From the NCBI GenBank assembly GCA_007129525.1, contig SKVI01000334.1:1-7880 (forward strand): a stretch of 7,880 nucleotides of DNA, in the 5' to 3' direction. The notes under the pieces were generated by a model. It saw only the letters and a list, made by a program, of their open reading frames with translations, was not told where the DNA came from and made no database searches. Each line of letters starts with the position of its first letter. Positions within the stretch are counted from its first letter, which is position 1. This DNA comes from Gemmatimonadota bacterium. Its GTDB lineage: Bacteria; Gemmatimonadota; Gemmatimonadetes; Longimicrobiales; Gaopeijiaceae. Position numbers and translations under genes: made by a program. Positions 1-6,180 of this stretch are shown here, in pieces.

Positions 1-278
1 ATGTGGCACTGACCTACCATCAGCTCCGGCGGGGAGACCAGCTCCTTCTCTGCTCCGATGGGCTCACCGGACCGGTGGCCGACGACGAGATCACCCGAAC
101 GGTGACCGATGCACCCACGCCTGCTGCCGCCTGTGACGAGCTGGTGGCGCTGGCCAACGAACGGGGCGGCCCCGACAACGTTTCCGTGGTGGTGGCCCGG
201 ATCCACGGCGCCGGCGTCGCCCCCTCGGCTCCCGGCGACGAGCTTACGCGCCGCACCTTCGAACTGGACGCTCCCTGA
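1..278 (+). CDS. PP2C-type Ser/Thr protein phosphatase, C-terminal part (5' end outside window)
   Basis: Removes phosphate from phospho-Ser/Thr proteins in the cytoplasm, countering Hanks-type kinases. About 91 residues are visible. They carry the two late PP2C landmarks: a GDxLLLCSDGLT block (residues 11-22, with metal-ligand Asp19) and GGPDNVSVVV (residues 55-64, with metal-ligand Asp58). These are typical of the last third of the catalytic domain. The reading frame is open at the window edge and the N-terminal RxxNED-type motif is absent, so the GTG at position 3 is an internal Val codon, not the start. A tail of about 25 residues follows the last strand. The stop lies 15 bases before the FHA-protease gene on the same strand, so the two are probably co-transcribed and act in one phospho-signalling circuit. 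Family call is firm; the target is unknown. Confidence 0.9.
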   Translation, partial: VALTYHQLRRGDQLLLCSDGLTGPVADDEITRTVTDAPTPAAACDELVALANERGGPDNVSVVVARIHGAGVAPSAPGDELTRRTFELDAP

Positions 279-293
279 GCCGGCGGCCCCACC

Positions 294-1742
294 ATGACCC
301 CTCACCTGCTCGTCCGCTCGGGAGCGCGAGCCGGAGCTCAACCCCGGTTGCGCCATCCGCGGACCCGGATCGGCCGCCGGGGAGATCTGGAAGTGGTGCT
401 GGATCCGGAACGGGACCTCGAGGTATCGGCTCTCCACGCCGAGCTGACGGTCCGCGACGGAGAGTGGTACCTCCGGGACCTGGGAAGCCGAAACGGGACC
501 TTCCTGAACGGCCGACCCGTGGGGGTGCGACCGGTTCCGGTCCGACACGGGGACGAGATCCTCCTGGGGCCCCGGGGACCGCTCCTCGAGCTTCGTCTCG
601 AGGACACCCTGCAGCCCGCCGGAAGCCAGGTGCGCCGAACCCCCGCACCCGAGACTGCCCGCGTCCCGGAGGCCCCCAGCCCGGCTGGTTCCGCCACCCC
701 GTCATCCAGGTCCAGGGGCCAGGGCACGGGGCTCCGCCTCATGGTGGCCGGGCTGGTGGCGCTCCTGGTCCTGGCGGTGGCGGGGCTGGTTCTGGCCACC
801 GCCGTGCAGAGGGCGCAGTGGGAATCGGAGCGAGCCGAGCTGGAGGCTCGAGCCGACTCACTCATGGAGGCCGGTGAGCGAACCGCCCAGACCCTGGAAG
901 GGGAGCTCGGGGAGCTGGCGACGGCGCTGGATCGGTCCAGGGCCGAGCTGGACCGGATCCGGAGCGCTCTGGCCACAACCGAATCCGACACCCCGGATCC
1001 CCCGGCCGACGGAGATGACGCCACCCGCTCGGAGGCCGCCCTGGCGGAAGAAGCGGAGGAGTTACGTCGTCAGCTCCGGGAGGCCACCGCCGCGCTGGAA
1101 CGACAGCAGCTGGCGGCATCGCTGGACTTTGACGCGATTCAGGAGGCAAACCGGCACGCCATCGGGCTCCTCTTCGCCGAGTTGGACGACGGAACCGTGG
1201 TCACCGGAACGGCCTTCGCCGTACACTCCGACGGGACGATGATTACCAGCCGACACGTGCTCATGGGAGAGCAGGGAGATCGGGAACCCACCCGGTTGGC
1301 GGTTCAGTTCACTGATTCTCAGCAGGTCTTTCCGGCACGGCTCGTGGCCGCCAGCAACGATTGGGACCTGGCGGCGGTGCAGGCGGACGTGGGGGGCGTT
1401 GTCCCCCAGGTGGCGGGAATCAACCTTCGACCCGACACCCTGAGCAGCGGCACCCCCCTGGCCTCCATTGGATTCCCCCTGGGCGGTGAAAACGCCGGCA
1501 CGGATGAGACCCGGGCACCGGCTCGGCCCCTCCTGAGCGCAGGGATCCTCCTGGGTCAGGGCGACGGCCACCTGGAGATTCAGGGATACGGAGAGCCGGG
1601 AGCCAGCGGCAGTCCCATTTTTGACGGTGACGGACGAGTGGTGGGAGTGCTCTTCGGAGGGCGGCGCGACGGCGAGGGCCGAATCCTCATGGCGGTTCCG
1701 GCCCCCGCCATCCAGATCCTGATGGACGCGCTATCCCGGTAA
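294..1742 (+). CDS. FHA domain-transmembrane-coiled coil-trypsin-like serine protease
   Basis: A 482-residue single-pass membrane protein. Residues about 5-103 form an FHA domain that binds phosphothreonine peptides: IGRRG at 27-30, SxxH at 45-48 and GSRNGTFLNG at 64-73 are all present. A Pro/Ser/Arg linker (about 105-146) leads to a transmembrane helix at about 148-171. The basic residues just before it predict a cytoplasmic N-terminus and an external C-terminus. Two Glu/Arg/Ala-rich coiled-coil stretches follow (about 174-226 and 246-275), split by an Asp/Pro-rich linker. The C-terminal domain (about 288-482) is a chymotrypsin/DegP-fold protease with a complete triad: His321 (SRHVL), Asp358 (DWDLAAV) and Ser438 (GASGSP). 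No PDZ domain is seen. The ATG at 294 follows the phosphatase stop closely and has no clear Shine-Dalgarno sequence, suggesting coupled or SD-independent initiation. Inferred role: linking cytoplasmic phosphorylation to proteolysis outside the membrane. The substrate is unknown. Confidence 0.88.
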   Translation: MTPHLLVRSGARAGAQPRLRHPRTRIGRRGDLEVVLDPERDLEVSALHAELTVRDGEWYLRDLGSRNGTFLNGRPVGVRPVPVRHGDEILLGPRGPLLELRLEDTLQPAGSQVRRTPAPETARVPEAPSPAGSATPSSRSRGQGTGLRLMVAGLVALLVLAVAGLVLATAVQRAQWESERAELEARADSLMEAGERTAQTLEGELGELATALDRSRAELDRIRSALATTESDTPDPPADGDDATRSEAALAEEAEELRRQLREATAALERQQLAASLDFDAIQEANRHAIGLLFAELDDGTVVTGTAFAVHSDGTMITSRHVLMGEQGDREPTRLAVQFTDSQQVFPARLVAASNDWDLAAVQADVGGVVPQVAGINLRPDTLSSGTPLASIGFPLGGENAGTDETRAPARPLLSAGILLGQGDGHLEIQGYGEPGASGSPIFDGDGRVVGVLFGGRRDGEGRILMAVPAPAIQILMDALSR

Positions 1743-1785
1743 CCCGGGAAAGCCGTTGAGTCAGGAGCTGGAGATCTGCTCCAGC
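1734..1785. terminator. Candidate bidirectional termination zone with two hairpins between convergent genes
   Basis: Two inverted repeats lie at the 18-base convergent junction. The first has arms TCCCGG (1734-1739) and CCGGGA (1744-1749) around a 4-base loop, and includes the protease stop codon. The second has arms GCTGGAG (1767-1773) and CTCCAGC (1779-1785), inside the 3' end of the minus-strand gene. Neither is followed by a clear T-run, so a classical Rho-independent terminator is not shown. Their position where two transcripts must end is the main support. Confidence 0.35.
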
Positions 1786-2504
1786 GCCTCCCGGGCCTCG
1801 GTCATCTGCGGAAACTCGTCCACGATCCGCTGGTAGACCTCCACGGCCCGATCCTGGTCTCCGAAGTCCTCGTAGGTCTGGGCTCGGGAGAAGAGCAGGA
1901 CCGCCTCCGAGGGGATCTCACGCTGCTCCCTCGCCTCGCGAACCTCCACCGGCAGGGGCGGGAGATCCACGCCGTCGGTGATCTGCGATGCCAGGTCCAC
2001 CAGGAGCTCGTAGATCGCCTCACGATCGTCACGGACGCTCCAGGCCTCAGGGACCTCAGAGGTCTCCACGTCCACGATCCGGGCGTTGATGTTGAACTCA
2101 CCCCAGATGTCGGTGAACCCGCCCAGGATCACCCAGCGGGCTCCCACCAGCCGACCGATCCGGGCCGCGGTCTGCGCGTCGACCCGACCCGTGGCGGCCA
2201 GGTCCTGCTCCTCCAGGATCTCCTTCAGCGCCCTCCGCTCGACGATCCGGAGCGCCGAGTTCTGGGCCAGCTCGGTGAGGAGCATGTGCTGGAGTCCCAC
2301 CTCCAGCGCCTCGAAATCCTCCTGATCGGGGCCGAAGGAGCCCCCATTGTCGAACTGGAGCACCGCCACGCCGGGACGGTCGTCCACCTCGTCGGGCGGG
2401 GGTGCGTCCTGGGCCGAGGCAAGAGCGGGGATCAGAAAACCCAGAGCGACCAGAATCCGGATCGAGGACCGGATTCCTGCTGAGCAGGTAGTGCGCGAGT
2501 CCAT
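1761..2504 (-). CDS. Secreted CsgG-family protein with C-terminal TPR-like segment
   Basis: A 247-residue exported protein. Residues about 16-31 form a hydrophobic signal-peptide core ending in ALASA before QD, a good signal peptidase I site after residue 31. The only nearby Cys (residue 7) is too early for a lipobox. After a Pro/Asp-rich linker, residues about 45-150 match the CsgG/FlgO-type alpha/beta domain: GVAVLQFDN, a helix ending LLTELAQ, LRIVERRALKEILEEQ, then a TAARIGRLVGARWVILGGFTD block. Residues about 200-245 resemble one TPR or YbgF-like helical repeat (AVEVYQRIVDEFP). CsgG forms the curli secretion pore, but many relatives are periplasmic proteins of unknown role, and the pore-forming insertions were not identified here. 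The ATG at 2504 is chosen because a strong AAGGAG sits 6 bases upstream and the signal peptide follows directly; the frame stays open upstream but lacks such support. Transcribed alone and divergent from the dehydrogenase gene. Confidence 0.82.
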   Translation of the reverse strand: MDSRTTCSAGIRSSIRILVALGFLIPALASAQDAPPPDEVDDRPGVAVLQFDNGGSFGPDQEDFEALEVGLQHMLLTELAQNSALRIVERRALKEILEEQDLAATGRVDAQTAARIGRLVGARWVILGGFTDIWGEFNINARIVDVETSEVPEAWSVRDDREAIYELLVDLASQITDGVDLPPLPVEVREAREQREIPSEAVLLFSRAQTYEDFGDQDRAVEVYQRIVDEFPQMTEAREALEQISSS

Positions 2505-2510
2505 GGAGTA

Positions 2511-2516
2511 CTCCTT
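2511..2516 (-). promoter_or_regulatory. Strong ribosome binding site for the CsgG-family gene
   Basis: The minus strand reads AAGGAG followed by a 6-base spacer to ATG at 2504. This is the clearest Shine-Dalgarno sequence in the window. It fixes the start of the signal-peptide protein and rules against the longer open frame reaching 2714. Confidence 0.8.
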
Positions 2517-2611
2517 CACTTTGTCGTCATTCGGCGGGATTTCCGAAGGGTGCCGCCTTGGCCTGCGATCCGTGAGACCCCTCGTTCGCATTCGGTACAC
2601 CCGACTGGGTA

Positions 2612-2631
2612 CGCCGGTGCCGAAACCGGCG
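2612..2631. repeat. Perfect 7-base inverted repeat in the divergent spacer
   Basis: Arms CGCCGGT (2612-2618) and ACCGGCG (2625-2631) are exact reverse complements around the 6-base centre GCCGAA. The site is about 107 bases upstream of the CsgG-family start and about 177 upstream of the dehydrogenase start. It could be a dimeric-regulator operator or an RNA hairpin in either leader. In DNA this GC-rich, a chance occurrence is also plausible. Confidence 0.35.
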
Positions 2632-2807
2632 ACGACCGGAACGGAGGTCTCCCCTCCATTGTCCTGAAGCGAGAAATACACCCGGTACTCCGCCACCGCA
2701 AGCCGCCCCTCCACCCACCGGCCGGGAACACGCCGCGGAACCAGAGGGTCTCAGATCGCTGGCGACCAAGGACCCCAGGCACCCCTCGACGGCGAACGGA
2801 TCCTCCC

Positions 2808-3644
2808 ATGACACCATCTCAAGGCGAGCCTTCACGGCCCGATTCCCACTCCCGTCTCCGGGGCGCCCGGGTACTGGTCACCGGCGCCAGCGCCGGAATC
2901 GGCAGGAGCTCGGCCCGGATCTTCGCCGACCGCGGCGCGCACCTGGTTCTCCTGGCACGTCGCCTGGATCGGCTGAGGGGACTCCGCGACGAGCTTCGCG
3001 ACCGGCACGGGGTGGACGTCCGTGTCTTCGGGCTGGACGTGCGGGACCGCACCGGCGTGGACGACCTGGTCGGCAAGCTCGCGTCTGAGAACCTCCTCCC
3101 CGACGTCCTGATAAACAACGCCGGCCTCTCCCGGGGTCTCGACCCCCTGCACGAGGGAAGCGTGCAGGACTGGGAAGAGATGATCGACACGAACGTGAAA
3201 GGACTGCTCTACATGTCGCGGGCCATCCTCCCCCACATGGTGGAACAGGACTCGGGACACGTCATCAATGTGGGGAGCATCGCAGGACACATCGTCTACC
3301 CCCGGGGAAACGTCTACAACGCCTCGAAGTTCGCGGTGCGGGCCCTGACCGAGGGCATGAACCTGGACCTGGCAGGCACCCGCGTCCGGGTCTCCACGGT
3401 GGATCCCGGACTGGTGGAGACGGAGTTTTCCCGGGTTCGGTTTCGGGGTGACGACGAGCGGGCCGCCGAGGTCTACCGGGGCTATACCCCACTCTCGCCC
3501 GACGACGTGGCCGACATCATCGCGTACGTAGCTGGGACCCCCCCCCACGTGAATATCTTCCAGACCGTGGTCTACCCCACCGACCAGCGGAGCCCCTACG
3601 TCCTCCATCGCTCCTCTTCTAACGCGGACGAGGCCGACACTTGA
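2808..3644 (+). CDS. YdfG-like short-chain dehydrogenase/reductase, NADP-dependent
   Basis: A 278-residue cytoplasmic classical SDR oxidoreductase. The Rossmann motif TGASAGIG is at 25-32, with Arg51-Arg52 after the second strand favouring NADP(H). NNAG is at 103-106. The catalytic tetrad is Asn129, Ser157, Tyr170 and Lys174 (YNASK). Several stretches recall E. coli YdfG, which oxidises L-serine/L-allo-threonine and reduces malonic semialdehyde: DWEEMIDTNVKGLLYMSRAI, a DPGLVETEFS loop, VRFRGDD, and the PHVNI region near the end. It has about 18 extra residues before the first strand and a short polar tail, against about 248 residues in YdfG. The ATG at 2808 fits the domain; the open frame upstream is low-complexity Arg/Pro sequence. 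No clear Shine-Dalgarno sequence precedes it. The MFS gene follows 25 bases downstream. Fold and motifs are certain; the exact substrate is inferred. Confidence 0.87.
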   Translation: MTPSQGEPSRPDSHSRLRGARVLVTGASAGIGRSSARIFADRGAHLVLLARRLDRLRGLRDELRDRHGVDVRVFGLDVRDRTGVDDLVGKLASENLLPDVLINNAGLSRGLDPLHEGSVQDWEEMIDTNVKGLLYMSRAILPHMVEQDSGHVINVGSIAGHIVYPRGNVYNASKFAVRALTEGMNLDLAGTRVRVSTVDPGLVETEFSRVRFRGDDERAAEVYRGYTPLSPDDVADIIAYVAGTPPHVNIFQTVVYPTDQRSPYVLHRSSSNADEADT

Positions 3645-3669
3645 GGCGAGCGGTCGCGACAACTCAGCG

Positions 3670-4944
3670 GTGAAGATCTCCCACCCCCACCCCTTGCTGG
3701 TGGTCTTCGCCCTCTGGCTCCTGGTCTTTGCGGCCAGCAGCCAGATCATGATCATCGCCCCCATCCTTCCCCTGGTGGGCGACGAGCTGGGAATCCGGGA
3801 AGCGGTGCTGGGCACCCTGGTGTCGGCCTACTCCGTCATGGTGGGGATCTTCGCCATCATTTCCGGTCCCTTCTCCGACCGGGTGGGACGCCGGACCATC
3901 CTCCTGGCCGGCACCGGCCTCATGACCCTCGCGCTGGCGGCCCACGGCCTGGTGGTGGGCTACCTCTCCTTCATCCTGGTCCGGGTCCTGGCCGGCGTGG
4001 CCGGCGGCATCCTCTCGGGAGCAGCCGTCTCCTACATCGGCGACTATTTCCCGTACGAGCGTCGGGGGTGGGCCACGGGATGGGTCATGAGCGGCGCCGC
4101 CTTCGGCCAGATCATCGGAATCCCCCTCGGGGTCGTCCTGGCCGGCGCCCTGGGGTTTCGGGTGCCCTTCCTCCTCTTCGCCGGCGTCATGGCCTTGACC
4201 TTCGGTCTCATCTTCCTGACGATCCCGCAGCCCGACGTGCAACGAAGCGCTCAGCGGATCACGTTCCAGGGAGCGCTGGCGAGCTACCGCGACATGCTCC
4301 GCCAGAAGGAGATCGCGGCGGCGGCCGCCGCCTTCTTCCTCATGTTTCTGGGGGTATCGCTCTACGTCGTCTACCTTCCCACCTGGCTCGAACGGGAGGT
4401 GGGGGCCACCGCCAACCAGATCGCACTCCTCTTTCTGGTGGGGGGGGTCGCCAACGTGCTGGTTGGGCCCCAGGCCGGTCGAATCTCGGACCGGGTCGGC
4501 CGCCGGGGAATCATCCTCACCTCGTGCGTCGGGCTATCGGTTGTGATGGCTCTCACCACGGTGGTGGTGGGAAGCGTCACGGCCGCGTTCCCCTACTTCT
4601 TTCTGGTCATGGCCCTGGTGGCTCTCCGCATCGGCCCCTTCTCGGCGCTCCTCACGGCGTTGGTGCCGGACCACCAACGCGGCTCGCTCATGAGTCTCAC
4701 CGTGGCGCTGGGGCAGGTCGGATTTGCGGTGGGCGGCACCGTGTCGGGGTTCATCTACGCCACTGCCGGGTACGGGACCACCGCGGTCATGGCCGGCGCA
4801 TGTGTCCTGGGGATGGGACTCATGGTGTGGTTCCTCCTCCCGGAACCCTCTTTTCGCACCGCCACTGCCACGGCCTCGGCCTCTCCGGTGGAAGACGCCG
4901 CCTCTGGATCCGGGGGGCTGGCAGGGCCGGAGGCGCCGAAGTGA
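3670..4944 (+). CDS. MFS transporter, 12 transmembrane helices (drug:H+ antiporter-like)
   Basis: A 424-residue inner-membrane secondary transporter of the major facilitator superfamily. Hydrophobic segments fit 12 helices in two six-helix halves, with a cytoplasmic loop at about 188-212. The MFS motif A between helices 2 and 3 is GPFSDRVGRR (66-75). Its counterpart between helices 8 and 9 is GRISDRVGRR (270-279), a clean trace of the internal duplication. Helix 5 has a Gly-rich GxxxGxxxGxPxG pattern (about 142-154) resembling motif C of antiporters, which suggests export. A polar Ala/Ser/Gly-rich tail (about 396-424) follows helix 12. The start is GTG at 3670, placed just before the first helix; no strong Shine-Dalgarno sequence is visible. 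The 25-base gap after the dehydrogenase suggests one transcript and perhaps a shared metabolite, but the substrate cannot be told from sequence. Confidence 0.88.
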   Translation: MKISHPHPLLVVFALWLLVFAASSQIMIIAPILPLVGDELGIREAVLGTLVSAYSVMVGIFAIISGPFSDRVGRRTILLAGTGLMTLALAAHGLVVGYLSFILVRVLAGVAGGILSGAAVSYIGDYFPYERRGWATGWVMSGAAFGQIIGIPLGVVLAGALGFRVPFLLFAGVMALTFGLIFLTIPQPDVQRSAQRITFQGALASYRDMLRQKEIAAAAAAFFLMFLGVSLYVVYLPTWLEREVGATANQIALLFLVGGVANVLVGPQAGRISDRVGRRGIILTSCVGLSVVMALTTVVVGSVTAAFPYFFLVMALVALRIGPFSALLTALVPDHQRGSLMSLTVALGQVGFAVGGTVSGFIYATAGYGTTAVMAGACVLGMGLMVWFLLPEPSFRTATATASASPVEDAASGSGGLAGPEAPK

Positions 4945-4976
4945 CCTCGACGGCCTGATGCCGTACATTCCCATGT

Positions 4977-5004
4977 GTCGGGGACCGGACCGAGACGTCC
5001 CGAC
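4977..5004. other. Bulged hairpin in the gap between the MFS and response-regulator genes
   Basis: GTCGGGGAC (4977-4985) pairs with GTCCCGAC (4997-5004) over 8 base pairs, with one bulged G and an 11-base loop. No T-run follows. It may attenuate or stabilise the transcript between the two genes. It overlaps the alternative GTG start at 4975, which slightly favours the ATG at 5041 for the next gene. Confidence 0.3.
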
Positions 5005-5040
5005 CCCTTCCACACGACACCTTCAACCCGTGCTCCATCC

Positions 5041-6150
5041 ATGAGCTCCAGTACCGGCGCTCCCCAGGGATCACCGGACCACGAATCCCTTCCCATCCTC
5101 CTGGTGGAGGACGATCTGGACCAGGCCTATCTCCTCCGCTTTCTCCTGGAAGAGGAGGGCGGGTACCGGGTCAGGCTCGTACAGGACGGCGTCACCGGCT
5201 GTGAGCTGGCCGGGGAGGGGGGCTGGGCGCTGGTCGTCACCGACCTCAACCTTCCGGGCCGATACGGGATGGAGGTGGTGGCCGCCAGTCGGGCGGCCCA
5301 CCCGGACACCCCCATCCTGGCCACCACCGGGTATTCCGGACCGGAATACGCCGACGAGGCCCGGAGGCAGGGAGCCGACGACGTCCTCCTCAAGCCCCTG
5401 GACAGAGACGAACTCCTTGCCCGGGTCGCCGATCTCATCGCGGGATCCGACGCGCAAGCCGACGCCGCAATCCCAGAAGAGGCCGCAGCGGATCCGGTGG
5501 CCGCACCGAAAGGAGACCCGGCCCTCACGGTCCTTGCCGTCAGCCTGCGGCCCGGCGAGGCCGAAGCCGGCGTGGGCGGCACTCTCCTCCGACACATGGT
5601 CCGGGGCCACCGCGTGGTCCTGCTGACCATGGGCCCCGGCGATCCGGACCCGGAGGAGGAATCCGAGGTCAGGGAACGAACCCGATCGGCCGGCCGCAGA
5701 CTGGGGGCCCGCTTCTTCATGGGGTCCGTACAGACGTCGGACCTGGAAACCTTCAAGGACCAGGTCCACTCCCTCGTGGGAAGCGCGTTGTCCGAGGCTC
5801 GTCCCGACGTGCTCTACCTGCCCACGCGCAACCGAACCGACGAGCTGGCCCGGGCGCTGGTGGACGTAGCGCTGGCCCTGGGACCCGACATTCCGCGCAT
5901 CTTCTGTTATGACGTGGGAGACGCCAACCAGCAGTTCCGGCCGGAGATCTTCATGCCCGTGGACTCCACCCTCGGAGAAAAGCTCCAGGTTCTGAAGAAC
6001 TTCGACTTCCCCGCCGACAGTCCGCTCCACCCCGACCAGGTGGAGGCCGCCGCCGGGTACTGGGGTCGGCACATGGATGGTGCTGCTGCCGAGCCGCTGG
6101 AGGCGGTGCACGGCGGCGAACCCTGGGCCGGTGCCACCGTCCCCGATTGA
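5041..6150 (+). CDS. Response-regulator receiver fused to a PIG-L/LmbE-like domain lacking zinc ligands
   Basis: A 369-residue cytoplasmic protein. Residues about 18-134 are a complete two-component receiver: acidic pocket Glu23-Asp24-Asp25, phospho-acceptor Asp68 (VTDLNLPG), Thr95/Thr96 and Lys118 (LLKPL). An Ala/Pro/Glu linker (about 135-158) joins a domain that follows the PIG-L/LmbE N-acetylglucosaminyl deacetylase pattern: LTVLAVS, GVGGTLLRHMVRGHRVVLLTMGPG, then REx2R-like helix and LGARFF, PDVLYLP, a late FRPEIFMPVD strand and KLQVLKNF, and finally AAGYWGRHMDGAAAEPLEA. The hallmark AHPDD is replaced by SLRPGE (168-173), and the DHRA-like site reads TDELA (266-270), so the expected zinc-binding His/Asp residues are gone. 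It is therefore probably a non-catalytic binding or signalling output. No histidine kinase is nearby. A GTG at 4975 would add 22 Pro/Thr-rich residues; ATG at 5041 is preferred. Receiver certain; PIG-L relationship likely. Confidence 0.8.
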   Translation: MSSSTGAPQGSPDHESLPILLVEDDLDQAYLLRFLLEEEGGYRVRLVQDGVTGCELAGEGGWALVVTDLNLPGRYGMEVVAASRAAHPDTPILATTGYSGPEYADEARRQGADDVLLKPLDRDELLARVADLIAGSDAQADAAIPEEAAADPVAAPKGDPALTVLAVSLRPGEAEAGVGGTLLRHMVRGHRVVLLTMGPGDPDPEEESEVRERTRSAGRRLGARFFMGSVQTSDLETFKDQVHSLVGSALSEARPDVLYLPTRNRTDELARALVDVALALGPDIPRIFCYDVGDANQQFRPEIFMPVDSTLGEKLQVLKNFDFPADSPLHPDQVEAAAGYWGRHMDGAAAEPLEAVHGGEPWAGATVPD

Positions 6151-6180
6151 CACCCTTCTTCACCCCAACCTCTCCATCCC

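Larger units (their letters stand above)
2505..2807. promoter_or_regulatory. Divergent intergenic region, expected to hold promoters for both flanking genes
   Basis: This 303-base spacer separates the 5' ends of the minus-strand CsgG-family gene and the plus-strand dehydrogenase, so it should contain at least two promoters. I could not identify a convincing -35/-10 pair on either strand. The least GC-rich patch is about 2657-2680, with TTGTCC at 2659-2664 on the plus strand, but no good -10 box lies at the right distance. Frames stay open across the spacer on both strands. The predicted peptides are rich in Arg and Pro, match no family I recognise, and are best read as GC-rich background. Confidence 0.45.

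Noticed and set aside
2505..2714. An upstream in-frame extension of the CsgG-family gene to 2714 (70 more residues)
   Set aside because: The extension would bury the signal peptide internally. ATG 2504 has an AAGGAG at ideal spacing.
2550..2807. A GTG-started extension of the dehydrogenase by 86 residues
   Set aside because: The added sequence is Arg/Pro-rich with no SDR homology, and it would run through the divergent promoter region.
2832..3815. A 327-codon minus-strand frame opposite the dehydrogenase and the start of the MFS gene
   Set aside because: The plus strand encodes complete SDR motifs there, and the minus translation resembles no family.
4068..4958. A 296-codon plus-strand frame overlapping the MFS gene in another phase
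   Set aside because: It is Gly/Arg/His-rich low-complexity translation, while the overlapped frame has 12 helices and duplicated MFS motif A.
5071..6153. A 360-codon minus-strand frame opposite the receiver-PIG-L gene
   Set aside because: It is a shadow of the plus-strand coding frame. The receiver motifs on the plus strand are decisive.
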